Source: Burkholderia cepacia (GTDB taxonomy: Bacteria > Pseudomonadota > Gammaproteobacteria > Burkholderiales > Burkholderiaceae). Taken from it: a stretch of DNA of 64,000 nucleotides. The notes under the pieces were generated by a model that saw only the letters and a program-made list of their open reading frames with translations, was not told where the DNA came from and made no database searches. Location: NCBI RefSeq assembly GCF_029962485.1, contig NZ_CP073638.1, positions 2,976,001 through 3,040,000 on the forward strand, given 5' to 3'. Positions 9,246 to 17,655 of the stretch are shown in pieces (position 1 is the first letter of the stretch; each line of letters begins with the position of its first letter). Made by a program: the position numbers and the translations under genes.

Positions 9246-10190
9246 TCAGCGCGTTGCACGCCGGTCGCTGCGCGGGCTCACGCCGAATCGCGTGCGATAC
9301 GTGCGCGAGAAATGCGACGGCGATTCGAACCCGCATGCGACGCACACCGACGTGATGCTCATGTCGGTCTGCTGCAGCAGTTCGCGCGCGCGATCGAGGC
9401 GCAGGTTCAGGTAGAAGTGCGTTGGCGTGTCGTTCAGCGTCGCGCTGAACAGCCGTTCGAGCTGACGCCGCGTGATCGACACATCCTGCGCGAGCGCGTC
9501 GGAGCCGAGCGGGTTTTCCATGTGCTGCTGCATCGTGCCGATCACCTGGATCAGCTTGCGGTTGTGCACGCCGTAGCGCGCGGCGATCTCGAGCCGCTGG
9601 CTGTCCGAACGCTGCCGGATGCGGCTGACGACGAACTGCTCGGAGATGGCGGCCGCGAGGTCGGCGCCGTGCCGGCGCCCGATCAGGTCGAGCATCATGT
9701 CGATCGATGCGGTGCCGCCCGCGCACGTGATGCGCCGGTCGTCAATCTCGAACAGCTCCTGCGTCGCGTTCAGGCCCGGATAGCGCTCGCGGAACGCGGC
9801 CAGCGCCTCCCAGTGCAGCGTGAGCGGTTGCGACGTGTCGAACAGCCCGGCTTCCGCGAGCACGAAGCTGCCCGTGTCGATGCCGCCGAGCGTTGCACCA
9901 TGCCGGTGCTGGCGGCGCAGCCAGTCGGCGAGCGTGCGCGTGTAGCACACGAGCGGATCGAAGCCCGCGACGACGAACACGGTGTCGACCTGTTCGACGT
10001 CCGCGCACGCGGCTTCGGCGGCCACCGGAATGCCGTTGCTCGCGGCGACGGGCGCGCCGTCGGCGCTGATTACGTGCCAGCGATAGAGTTCGGTGCGAAA
10101 GCGGTTCGCGACGCGCAGCGGCTCGACCGCCGACATGAAGCCGAGCGCGGAGAAGCCGGGCAGCAACAGGAAGTGGAAATCCTCGGGCAT
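9246..10190 (-). CDS. GATase1-AraC family regulator (GbdR/CdhR type)
   Basis: Transcription factor of 314 residues: an N-terminal DJ-1/PfpI-like class I amidotransferase fold (about 1-190, FHFLLLPGFSALGF opening) joined to a C-terminal double helix-turn-helix AraC domain (about 215-314, ending CGFESPSHFSRTYRTRFG). In Pseudomonas this subfamily includes GbdR, CdhR and ArgR, which respond to glycine betaine, carnitine and arginine. The choline and carnitine genes in this window make a quaternary-amine effector likely; it could control the carnitine operon about 9 kb away. The nearer TTQ amine-dehydrogenase genes are an alternative target. ATG 10190 (MPEDFH) starts the fold; the frame extends upstream without conserved residues. 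Confidence 0.87.
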   Translation of the reverse strand: MPEDFHFLLLPGFSALGFMSAVEPLRVANRFRTELYRWHVISADGAPVAASNGIPVAAEAACADVEQVDTVFVVAGFDPLVCYTRTLADWLRRQHRHGATLGGIDTGSFVLAEAGLFDTSQPLTLHWEALAAFRERYPGLNATQELFEIDDRRITCAGGTASIDMMLDLIGRRHGADLAAAISEQFVVSRIRQRSDSQRLEIAARYGVHNRKLIQVIGTMQQHMENPLGSDALAQDVSITRRQLERLFSATLNDTPTHFYLNLRLDRARELLQQTDMSITSVCVACGFESPSHFSRTYRTRFGVSPRSDRRATR

Positions 10191-10315
10191 CGGAGCAGGG
10201 GATCGAATCCGGTGGTCGTCACGTGTCGCACGAGGCGGCGATCGGTCCGGCACGCGCCGCGCCGGTTCGCACGCGCCGAACGGTCAGCGGGAGATTATCG
10301 CGGGTTTTGCGCGCG

Positions 10316-11278
10316 TCAGCGCGTTTTTGCGCCGCGCACGGAACGGCGCGCGGTGGTCGACGGCAGTTCGCCGAATTGCGCCTTGTACGCGTTCGCGAAA
10401 TGACCGAGATGGATGAAGCCCCAGCGCGCGGCCGCGTCGCTGATCGGCAAGTCGGCCTGCCGCGTGTCGAGCAGCATTCGCCGCACCTGCGACAGGCGCA
10501 GCGAGCGCACGTAGTGCAACGGGCTCGTCTGCACGACCGACTGGAAGCTGTTCTGCATCGTGCGCCGGCTCACGCGCAACTGCGCGCACAGGCTCAGCAC
10601 GTCGATGGGCGCTTCCGGATGCTCGATCACGTAGTCGTGCACGCGGCGCACGATGTCGGCGCGGCATGCGTGCGTGAGCCGGTTCGACGGCGCGGGCATC
10701 CGGTACGTGAGGAGATCGACGAGTACGTTGCCGACTTCGCCGCGCAGCTCGCGCTGCACGCGTGCGTCGGCGTACGTTTCGGGCGAGGACAGCACGCGTT
10801 CGAGCTGCGTCGCGATCTGCACGCTCGCGCGCATCAGCACGGCGGTCGGCATGTCGACGACACCGCGCCGCAGCGTCGTATCGTCGAGCCGCACATCGGC
10901 CGCATCCTCGACCTGCTGCAGCAGGTCGCCATCGACGACGACACCGATCAGCGACATGTCGTCGGGCGAATGCAGTTCGAACGGGGCGCCGCCGCGCGCC
11001 ATCACCATCGTGCCGCGTTCGATACGCGCGCCGCCGAACGCGAACGCGCCCGAGCCGGTGAGCGGCATGCCGAACACCGTATGGCCGGGCGGCAGCCGGC
11101 CGCGCTGGATGATGCGCACGTTCGCGGCTTCCTGGAACAACTGCAGGCCGTCGAGCACCGCGTGCTTGACCGCGCTGCGGTACGAGCCCGGACCGATCTG
11201 GTCGTAGCGCTGGTTCCAGCCGCGCAGCGCCTCGGCATGCCGGTCCGCGTCGTCGAACATCTCGTGAAACACGAACAC
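10316..11278 (-). CDS. AraC family regulator, probable controller of the amine dehydrogenase operon
   Basis: DNA-binding activator of 320 residues with an N-terminal ligand-binding-like domain (about 1-200) and a C-terminal AraC double helix-turn-helix (about 220-315, with LSLCAQLRVSRRTMQ and the WGFIHLGHFANAYKAQFGE signature). It is divergent from the TTQ amine-dehydrogenase operon across 244 bases. By analogy with FeaR, the AraC-type activator of phenylethylamine oxidation in E. coli, the likely role is amine-induced activation of that operon; this is inferred from position. A perfect palindrome at 11320-11335 lies 41 bases from its start codon. The ATG follows a modest purine-rich stretch (ggaggcgctg). 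Confidence 0.85.
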   Translation of the reverse strand: MFVFHEMFDDADRHAEALRGWNQRYDQIGPGSYRSAVKHAVLDGLQLFQEAANVRIIQRGRLPPGHTVFGMPLTGSGAFAFGGARIERGTMVMARGGAPFELHSPDDMSLIGVVVDGDLLQQVEDAADVRLDDTTLRRGVVDMPTAVLMRASVQIATQLERVLSSPETYADARVQRELRGEVGNVLVDLLTYRMPAPSNRLTHACRADIVRRVHDYVIEHPEAPIDVLSLCAQLRVSRRTMQNSFQSVVQTSPLHYVRSLRLSQVRRMLLDTRQADLPISDAAARWGFIHLGHFANAYKAQFGELPSTTARRSVRGAKTR

Positions 11279-11319
11279 AGCGCCTCCGGGGGTATCGAGC
11301 AGGACCGCGAAAGATTAAA

Positions 11320-11335
11320 CCGACCGAGCGGTCGG
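11320..11335. promoter_or_regulatory. 16-bp palindrome in the divergent regulator/aau promoter region
   Basis: CCGACCGAGCGGTCGG has 7-bp perfect arms around AG. This shape is common for TetR-type operators in GC-rich bacteria, yet no TetR gene is near. It sits 41 bases upstream of the AraC gene and 187 bases upstream of the heavy-chain gene. Confidence 0.5.
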
Positions 11336-11522
11336 CGCAATAAGGGGGAGCGCTATTCCGCGGGCATTCTTCAGAGGGTCGGAAGGCGCTTGGCCATGAG
11401 GCTTTCACGCGCATTTCCAATATCCCGAATCGGCACGCACGCGTTGCCGGTCCGGGTGCTGACCGGATTTATTGTCGAACTACAGTCGCCCCACATTACG
11501 TGAATCCCCAACTGGAGGCGAC

Positions 11523-12680
11523 ATGAGGACAAGGCGACGAACCGCGGCGCTCGCGGCGACGCTGGCGTTCGCGGCGGCGTGGGCCGGCGGCGCGAACGCG
11601 ACGGAAAAGCCCGAGGAGCTGGTCGTGCAGAAGATGCCGCCGTGGCATCCGCACGAGGTCTATATCGTCGACATCTCGATGCCGTCGATGACCGACGGGC
11701 GCATCTATGTGTACGACGCCGACGCGAAGAAGCTGCTCGGGCAGATCGACGGCGGCTTCGGCCCCGGCCTCGCGATCTCGCCGGACCATAAAACCAGCTT
11801 CGTCGCGACGACCTACTTCTCGCGCGGCTCGCACGGCACGCGCACCGATGTCGTCGAGATGACCGACAACACGACGCTCGATCACGCGGGCGAGATCGTG
11901 ATTCCGCCGAAGCACGGGCAGCATGTACCGTCGCCGTACAACACCGCGTTCAGCGCCGACGGCAAGCGGCTGTACGTCGCGAACATCACGCCTGCCGCAT
12001 CGATCACGGTGATCGACGCGGTGTCGAAGAAGGTGCTGTCGGAGATCGACACGGCGGCCTGCGTGCTGGCGTATCCGTCGGGCAACGACCGCTTCACCGC
12101 GCTGTGCGAGAGCGGCAAGGCGCTGACCGTCACGCTCGACGCGAACGGCAAGGAAGCGAAGCGCACGATGTCGGACGCGTTCATCGATGTCGACAAGGAT
12201 CCGGCGTTCGTGAACGCGTCGCGCTACAAGGGCGACTATCTGTTCACCACCTACGGCGGCAACGTGCGCAGCGCCGATTTCAGCGGCGACAAGCCGGCGT
12301 TCGGCAAGCCGTGGCCGGTGCTGACGGACGCCGAACGCGCCGAAGGCTGGCGTCCGGGCGGCATGCAGCAGACGGCCGTGCAGGCGAAGCAGAACCGCTA
12401 CTACGTGCTGATGCACAAGGGTACCGACGGCTCGCACAAGGATCCCGGTACGCAGGTGTGGGTGTTCGACCTGAAGTCGAAGCAGCGCGTCGCGCGCTGG
12501 GATCTCGCGCAACAGAAGATCGATCCGCTCGTGTCGATCCAGGTGAGCGAGGACGACAAGCCGCTGTTCTACGGGTTGACGGCGACGTCCGACCTCGTCG
12601 TGATGGACGCGCGCACCGGCAAGCTGCAGAACGTCGAGAAGCAGATCGGCAATACGTCGTCGCTGCTCGTCAACCCGTGA
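11523..12680 (+). CDS. aauB: TTQ amine dehydrogenase heavy (beta-propeller) subunit
   Basis: Periplasmic large subunit, 385 residues, of a tryptophan tryptophylquinone amine dehydrogenase (aralkylamine or methylamine type). The enzyme oxidises primary amines to aldehydes with release of ammonia. Signal peptide residues 1-24 (ending GANA); the rest shows seven-bladed propeller repeats such as DGRIYVYDADAKKLLGQIDGG and TQVWVFDLKSKQRVARWDL. The GGAGG at 11514-11518 sets the ATG. It opens the operon with gene order B-E-D-A. A mauF gene, which precedes mauB in methylamine operons, is absent; this favours the aromatic amine (aau) type, so the symbol is provisional. Confidence 0.87.
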   Translation: MRTRRRTAALAATLAFAAAWAGGANATEKPEELVVQKMPPWHPHEVYIVDISMPSMTDGRIYVYDADAKKLLGQIDGGFGPGLAISPDHKTSFVATTYFSRGSHGTRTDVVEMTDNTTLDHAGEIVIPPKHGQHVPSPYNTAFSADGKRLYVANITPAASITVIDAVSKKVLSEIDTAACVLAYPSGNDRFTALCESGKALTVTLDANGKEAKRTMSDAFIDVDKDPAFVNASRYKGDYLFTTYGGNVRSADFSGDKPAFGKPWPVLTDAERAEGWRPGGMQQTAVQAKQNRYYVLMHKGTDGSHKDPGTQVWVFDLKSKQRVARWDLAQQKIDPLVSIQVSEDDKPLFYGLTATSDLVVMDARTGKLQNVEKQIGNTSSLLVNP

Positions 12681-12687
12681 GGCCGCG

Positions 12688-13242
12688 ATGACCCTCGATC
12701 CCGTACTCGCCACCAGCGCGCAGGCCGGCGCGGCCGCCGTCGTGCTGCTCGGCGCCTTCGCGAAGATGCGCCGGCCCGCTGCATTCCGGCAGGCGCTCGC
12801 CGGCTACCGGCTGCTGCCCGATGCGCTGACCGCGCCCGTCGCGTTCGCGATTCCGCTGGCGGAAGCGCTCGGCGCCGCCGCGCTGCTGTTTCCCGATACA
12901 CGCACGGCCGGTGCGACCGGCTTGATCGCGCTGCTACTGGCCTTCGCGGCCGGGCTCGCGATCAACCTGCTGCGCGGCCATACCGACATCGACTGCGGCT
13001 GTTCCGGCTTCACCGCCGCGCGCACGGATGCGCCGCGCGGCATCGGCTGGCTGCACGTCGGGCGCGTGCTGCTGCTCGTCGCGCTGACCGCCACCGCGTT
13101 CGTCGAACCGGGCGCGCGCGCCGTCGTGTGGTTCGACTACCTGACGCTGTTCTTCTCCGTGCTGCTGATCGTCTGCGCGCTGCTCACCGTCGACGTGTTG
13201 CTCGCCAACGTACCGCGCCTTTCCCACCTGAGGAATTCATGA
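12688..13242 (+). CDS. aauE: MauE/AauE family membrane protein of amine dehydrogenase maturation
   Basis: Integral inner-membrane protein of 184 residues with about five hydrophobic segments, of the MauE/DoxX-like family. MauE is required, together with MauD, for formation of the disulfide-rich small subunit. The DIDCGCSGF cysteine pair (about residues 99-103), facing the membrane surface, is the probable redox site passing oxidising power. It starts 7 bases after the heavy-chain stop, and its TGA overlaps the ATG of the next gene by four bases, indicating translational coupling. Confidence 0.86.
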   Translation: MTLDPVLATSAQAGAAAVVLLGAFAKMRRPAAFRQALAGYRLLPDALTAPVAFAIPLAEALGAAALLFPDTRTAGATGLIALLLAFAAGLAINLLRGHTDIDCGCSGFTAARTDAPRGIGWLHVGRVLLLVALTATAFVEPGARAVVWFDYLTLFFSVLLIVCALLTVDVLLANVPRLSHLRNS

Positions 13243-13865
13243 TGCAAACCGCTCTCACCGTTTCCACCGCCCTGCTGTGGGTGGCCGTCCTCGCGCTTGG
13301 CGCGATCTGCCTCGCGCTGGTGCGCCAGATCGGCATCCTGTACGAACGCATCATGCCGGCCGGCGCGCTGATGATTGACAAGGGGCCGGCGGTCGGCGCG
13401 ATCGCGCCGACGTTCGAACTGACCGACATTCGCGGCGCGCTGGTGAAGGTCGGCGGCATCGATGCGTCGGGCAAGGCCACGCTGCTGTTCTTCCTGTCGC
13501 CGACGTGCCCGGTCTGCAAGAAGCTGCTGCCGCTGCTGCCGTCGCTGCAGGCAAGCGAAGCGACGCCGGTGAACATCGTGCTCGCGAGCGACGGCGATTT
13601 CGACGAACACGCGCGCTTCGCGCAGAAGCACGACCTCGGGCGCTTCCCGTACGTGCTGTCGCAGGAGCTCGGCCTTGCATACCAGATCGGCAAGTTGCCG
13701 TACGCGGTGCTGCTCGACGAAACCGGCACGGTGCGCGCGAAGGGGCTTGTCAACACGCGCGAGCATCTCGAGAGCCTGTTCGAGGCGAAGGAGCGCGGTG
13801 TCGCATCGCTGCAGCAGTTCGTGCACGGCGATCACAGCCACGACGCGCACGCACAGCACGCATGA
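13239..13865 (+). CDS. aauD: MauD/AauD thioredoxin-like disulfide protein
   Basis: Membrane-anchored periplasmic thioredoxin-fold protein of 208 residues. One N-terminal transmembrane segment (about 5-28) precedes a thioredoxin domain with the active-site CPVC in LSPTCPVCKKLLP near residue 90, and a cis-Pro region KLPYAVLLD. MauD homologues are needed for correct disulfide pairing of the TTQ subunit. The start (ATGATG at 13239-13244) overlaps the aauE stop. A His/Asp-rich tail (GDHSHDAHAQHA) ends the protein. It lies directly before the small-subunit gene it should act on. Confidence 0.88.
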   Translation: MMQTALTVSTALLWVAVLALGAICLALVRQIGILYERIMPAGALMIDKGPAVGAIAPTFELTDIRGALVKVGGIDASGKATLLFFLSPTCPVCKKLLPLLPSLQASEATPVNIVLASDGDFDEHARFAQKHDLGRFPYVLSQELGLAYQIGKLPYAVLLDETGTVRAKGLVNTREHLESLFEAKERGVASLQQFVHGDHSHDAHAQHA

Positions 13866-13904
13866 CCGGCCGACCCACTTACAACGTCATGGGAGAACAA
13901 CGAC

Positions 13905-14441
13905 ATGGGCCTGTTTGATTCATGGTTCGAGCGGTCGGCGCGCGGCGTCGCGCAGCACAGTTCGCGGCGCAGCGCGATGGCGAAGCTCGGCAAGGTGCTG
14001 GTGGGATCGGCGCTGCTGCCGCTGCTGCCGGTCGACCGCACCGCATACGCGGCCGATGCGGCGTCGGGCGCGTCAGGCGCCGCCGCATCGGGGGCGAGCG
14101 ACGACCCGATGAGCTGCGACTACTGGAAGTACTGCGCGATCGACGGCTGGCTCTGCAGCTGCTGTGGCGGAACGTCGAGCAGCTGCCCGCCGGGCACGAC
14201 GCCTTCGCCGATCACGTGGATCGGCACCTGTCGCAATCCGCACGATGGTTCGGACTACATCGTGTCGTACAACGACTGCTGCGGCAAGACTTCGTGCGGC
14301 AAGTGTTTCTGCAACCGCAACGAGCGCGAGAAGCCGCTGTACAAGCTGTCGCTGAACAACGACATCAACTGGTGCATGGCGAACGGTAATTCGAATTACC
14401 ACTGTTCGGTTTCGGTTCTGCTGGGAGCGGCAAAGCAATGA
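13905..14441 (+). CDS. aauA: TTQ amine dehydrogenase light (catalytic) subunit
   Basis: Small catalytic subunit, 178 residues as precursor. A long leader with a twin-arginine motif (SRRSAMAKLGK, residues 20-30) and hydrophobic stretch to about residue 50 indicates export in folded form. The TTQ cofactor should form from Trp105 (PITWIGTC) and Trp156 (DINWCMA): their 51-residue spacing, and Asp124 nineteen residues after Trp105 as catalytic base, match both the methylamine and the aromatic amine dehydrogenase spacing that I remember. There are 14 cysteines after residue 70, two more than I recall in Paracoccus methylamine dehydrogenase. GGGAGA at 13891-13896 precedes the ATG. Confidence 0.92.
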   Translation: MGLFDSWFERSARGVAQHSSRRSAMAKLGKVLVGSALLPLLPVDRTAYAADAASGASGAAASGASDDPMSCDYWKYCAIDGWLCSCCGGTSSSCPPGTTPSPITWIGTCRNPHDGSDYIVSYNDCCGKTSCGKCFCNRNEREKPLYKLSLNNDINWCMANGNSNYHCSVSVLLGAAKQ

Positions 14442-14938
14442 AAGTGAAGCAAGCAGGAAGGATCGCTTTTGCAAGCATGACGGCCGTTGCAGCCCTTGCG
14501 TTGGCGGGCGCCGCCGGCGCACAGGAAACCGTGCATTACCCGGCTGGCAAGAGTCTGTTCGACGCGCAGTGCGCGGTGTGCCACCAGGCGGGCGGCAAAG
14601 GGCAGGACGGCCTCGCGCCGCCGCTGACCGAGTATCCGGGCAAGTATGCGGCGGCCGAGCCGGGGCGGGCGCAACTGGTCGCGACGTTGCTGCACGGGAT
14701 GTTCGGTGTGATCAAGGTGCACGACAAGAGCTACAACTTCAAGATGCCGTCGTTCGCGAACGCGAGCGACGACGACATCGCGCACGTGCTCAACTACGTC
14801 GTGTTCGACCTCAACGCGCAGCACGGCGACGCGAAGCCGTTCACGGCGGCCGATATCCGCGCGGCGCGCGCGAAGGAGATGGACGGCACGGCCGTGCACG
14901 CGCAACGCGCGGTGGTGATCAAGGGGCTCGGCCTGTGA
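14438..14938 (+). CDS. Monohaem cytochrome c of the amine dehydrogenase operon
   Basis: Periplasmic c-type cytochrome of 166 residues: signal peptide 1-28 (AAGAQ), one haem site CAVCH (Cys45, Cys48, His49), and Met103 in FKMPSF as probable distal ligand. The ATG overlaps the light-chain stop (ATGA), so translation is coupled. It is the natural electron acceptor of the TTQ enzyme in an operon with no amicyanin or azurin gene; homologous cytochrome genes follow aauBEDA in Alcaligenes as I remember. One haem site excludes MauG, which is dihaem and far larger. Confidence 0.87.
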   Translation: MKVKQAGRIAFASMTAVAALALAGAAGAQETVHYPAGKSLFDAQCAVCHQAGGKGQDGLAPPLTEYPGKYAAAEPGRAQLVATLLHGMFGVIKVHDKSYNFKMPSFANASDDDIAHVLNYVVFDLNAQHGDAKPFTAADIRAARAKEMDGTAVHAQRAVVIKGLGL

Positions 14939-15483
14939 ACGGCGCCCGCGCGTCCCGCGCGTCCCGTGCGGACGCCGCCGCGCAGGGTACGCGGGGCGCG
15001 TCGTCGTGGCTCGCCGGCATGTCGCGTCGCGTGTCGTCGTGGCTGCTGCTGGCGGGCGCTGCGTGTGTGGTCGCACCGTCCGCGCATGCCGACGGCTTAA
15101 CCGACGCGACACTCGCGCGGCAGCACTGGGTGCTCAACTGCATGGGCTGCCATACGGCGACGGGCGGCGGCATTCCGGGCAAGGTGCCGCCGCTCGCGAA
15201 CTCGCTCGGCTATTTCACGCACCTGCCGGCCGGGCGGGAGTACGTGATGCGCGTGCCCGGCGCGTCGAACTCGGCGCTATCGGACCAGGATCTGGCCGAC
15301 GTGCTCAACTGGGTGCTCACGACGATGAACCGCGATGCGCTGCCGCGTGACTTCAAGCCCTATACGGCCGCCGAAGTCGCCGCGCACCGCCGTCCCGCTT
15401 TTGCCGACGTCGCGACCGTGCGCGCCGGGCTCGTCCGCGCGTTGCAGGCGCGCGGGATCGACGGCGTCACGGATCGCTACTGA
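14935..15483 (+). CDS. Second monohaem cytochrome c of the amine dehydrogenase operon
   Basis: Periplasmic cytochrome c-like protein with one CMGCH haem motif (NCMGCHTATGGG). The GTG at 14935 overlaps the previous stop by four bases, with AAGGGG upstream, and gives 182 residues; ATG 15019 would give 154 residues and place the signal peptide (MSRRVSSWLLLAGAA...) exactly at the N terminus. I list the coupled GTG, but 15019 is a real alternative. The protein probably passes electrons onward from the first cytochrome or binds with it; the exact order is inference. Confidence 0.78.
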   Translation: MNGARASRASRADAAAQGTRGASSWLAGMSRRVSSWLLLAGAACVVAPSAHADGLTDATLARQHWVLNCMGCHTATGGGIPGKVPPLANSLGYFTHLPAGREYVMRVPGASNSALSDQDLADVLNWVLTTMNRDALPRDFKPYTAAEVAAHRRPAFADVATVRAGLVRALQARGIDGVTDRY

Positions 15484-15516
15484 CCGACTCATTCAACGAA
15501 CCAGGAAAACGTGGAC

Positions 15517-17022
15517 ATGGAGACGAACGAAACCTTTCCGTTGCTCGACGCAACGCGTGCGTTCCTCGCGAAGCCGAAGAAGATGCTGATCGGCGCCGAG
15601 TGGAGCGACGCCGCATCGGGCCGCCAGTTCGACGTCGTGAACCCGGCCGACGGCACCGTGCTCGCGCGCGTGCCCGAAGCGGACGAACGCGACGTGCAGC
15701 AGGCGGTCGCCGCCGCGCGCCGTGCATTCGACGCGGGCCCGTGGCGCACCGCGAAGACCACCGACCGCGAGCGGCTGCTGTTCGTGCTCGCCGACCTGAT
15801 CGAAGCGAATGCGCGCGAGTTGGCCGAAATCGAATCGCTCGACAACGGCAAGCCGGTGATGGTCGCGCAGGGGCTCGACGTCGCGATGGCGGCGCAGTGC
15901 TTCCGCTACATGGCCGGCTGGGCGACCAAGATCGAAGGCAGTGTGATCGACGCCGGCATGCCGTACATGCCCGACAGCGAGATATTCACCTACACGCGCA
16001 AGGAACCCGTCGGCGTGGTCGGCGCGATCATCCCGTGGAATTTCCCGCTGTTGATGGCGGCATGGAAGATTGCGCCGGCGCTCGCGACCGGTTGCACGGT
16101 CGTGCTGAAGCCTGCCGAAGATACGCCGCTGAGCGCACTGCGCCTGTGCGAACTGATTCAGGCGGCCGGTTTTCCGGACGGCGTCGTCAATATCGTCACC
16201 GGCTACGGTCATACGGCCGGCGCGGCGTTGTCGCGCGATCCGCGCATCGACAAGATCGCATTCACGGGTTCGACGCAGACGGGCAAGACGATCGGCCATG
16301 CGGCGCTCGACAACATGACGCGCATGTCGCTCGAACTCGGCGGCAAGTCGCCGGTGATCGTGCTGCCCGATGTCGATCTCGACAAGGCCGCGCTGGGCGT
16401 CGCGAACGCGATCTTCTTCAACCAGGGGCAGGTATGCACGGCCGGTTCGCGTGCGTATATCCACTCGAAGGTGTTCGACGGCGTGATCGAGCGCGTCGCG
16501 AAGATCGCCGCGAACCTGAAGATCGGCCCGGGGATGGACCCGTCGACGCAGATCGGTCCGCTCGTCTCGGCGAAACAGCGCGAGCGCGTGTGCGGTTACA
16601 TCGACTCGGGGTTCGGCGAAGGGGCGCGCGCCGCGGCGGGCGGCCGTGCGATCGACGGCCCCGGCTTCTTCGTCGAGCCGACCGTGCTGGTCGATACGAC
16701 GCAGGCGATGCGCGTCGTGCGCGAGGAGATCTTCGGACCGGTGCTCGTCGCGATGCCATTCGACGATCCGGATACGGCCGTGCAGCTCGCGAACGACACG
16801 CCGTACGGCCTCGGCGCGAGCATCTGGTCGAACGACCTGTCGGCGATCCACAAGCTGATTCCGCGTATCGCAGCCGGCACCGTGTGGGTCAACTGCCATT
16901 CGCTGCTCGACAATGCGTTGCCGTTCGGCGGGATGAAGCAGTCGGGCTTCGGGCGCGAACTCGGCCGCGCGGTGATCGACCAGTACACGGAAAGCAAATC
17001 GGTGATGATGAACTACGCGTGA
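15517..17022 (+). CDS. Aldehyde dehydrogenase, probably arylacetaldehyde-type
   Basis: NAD(P)-dependent aldehyde dehydrogenase of 501 residues, cytoplasmic. Visible are the [19 protein letters not shown] nucleotide-binding block, the FTGSTQTGK block, the general-base motif [10 protein letters not shown] and the nucleophile motif [12 protein letters not shown]. It should oxidise the aldehyde released by the TTQ amine dehydrogenase to its acid, like phenylacetaldehyde dehydrogenase in phenylethylamine pathways; the substrate is inferred from the operon. A GTG at 15511 is also in frame; AGGA at 15503-15506 is better placed for ATG 15517. It is 33 bases after the second cytochrome gene. Confidence 0.88.
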   Translation: METNETFPLLDATRAFLAKPKKMLIGAEWSDAASGRQFDVVNPADGTVLARVPEADERDVQQAVAAARRAFDAGPWRTAKTTDRERLLFVLADLIEANARELAEIESLDNGKPVMVAQGLDVAMAAQCFRYMAGWATKIEGSVIDAGMPYMPDSEIFTYTRKEPVGVVGAIIPWNFPLLMAAWKIAPALATGCTVVLKPAEDTPLSALRLCELIQAAGFPDGVVNIVTGYGHTAGAALSRDPRIDKIAFTGSTQTGKTIGHAALDNMTRMSLELGGKSPVIVLPDVDLDKAALGVANAIFFNQGQVCTAGSRAYIHSKVFDGVIERVAKIAANLKIGPGMDPSTQIGPLVSAKQRERVCGYIDSGFGEGARAAAGGRAIDGPGFFVEPTVLVDTTQAMRVVREEIFGPVLVAMPFDDPDTAVQLANDTPYGLGASIWSNDLSAIHKLIPRIAAGTVWVNCHSLLDNALPFGGMKQSGFGRELGRAVIDQYTESKSVMMNYA

Positions 17023-17090
17023 GCGTCGTCGCGGGCGAGCGCGTGCGTGGCCGGCGTATCGGCAACGCACGCGTGCCGGCCGCGACGCCT

Positions 17091-17534
17091 TCATGCGCGG
17101 ATCAGCACGACCCCGAGGATCAGGCACGCCGCGCCGGCGATGCGGACCGGGCTGGCCGGATGCTGCGCGATGCCGAGTACGCCGAAGTGGTCGAACACGA
17201 GCGCGCCGGTCATCTGCCCGACGACGATCAGCGCGAGCGTCGTGGCCGCGCCCAGTCGCGGCACCATCAATATCGCGACGCCGACGAATACCGCGCCGAA
17301 GAATCCACCGGTCCAGCTGAACCACGACCCTGCGCCGGAGACGGTGCTGCTCAGGCGCGGATGCGGCGACAGCAGCGCGATGGCCAGCATCGCGGCCAGG
17401 CCGACGAGGTAGCTGACCGACCCGGCCCACCACGGCGAACCGATCTGCGCGCGGAGGTTCGCATTGAGTACCTGCTGCAACGCGACGCTGATGCCGGCCG
17501 CCACGACCAGCAGATAGGACAGGAGGGTAGTCAC
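17091..17534 (-). CDS. YdcZ/DUF606 family DMT-type membrane transporter
   Basis: Inner-membrane protein of about 147 residues with five hydrophobic segments of the YdcZ family, small drug/metabolite-type transporters of unknown substrate. Family-like features are the N-terminal block GISVALQQVLNANLRAQIG and the C-terminal GQMTGALVFDHFGVLG block. The start is uncertain: GTG 17534 gives a normal family length with GGAG 11 bases upstream, and TTG 17543 is possible. It diverges from the LysR gene at 17656, its likely regulator. Confidence 0.78.
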   Translation of the reverse strand: MTTLLSYLLVVAAGISVALQQVLNANLRAQIGSPWWAGSVSYLVGLAAMLAIALLSPHPRLSSTVSGAGSWFSWTGGFFGAVFVGVAILMVPRLGAATTLALIVVGQMTGALVFDHFGVLGIAQHPASPVRIAGAACLILGVVLIRA

Positions 17535-17655
17535 GTCGATCAACGCTCCGTATGAGCGGCCGGAACGGGGACTCCGGCACGGAAGGCTTTCATTCTGCGG
17601 AGCGCGACGGTATAACGCAAATATCGAATTCGGCGCGTATCCATCTCGTTTCGGC

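Noticed and set aside
14438..15483. Possibility that the two cytochromes are a split MauG
   Set aside because: MauG is one chain of about 350-400 residues with two haem sites and a peroxidase fold; these are two small class I-like cytochromes with separate signal peptides.
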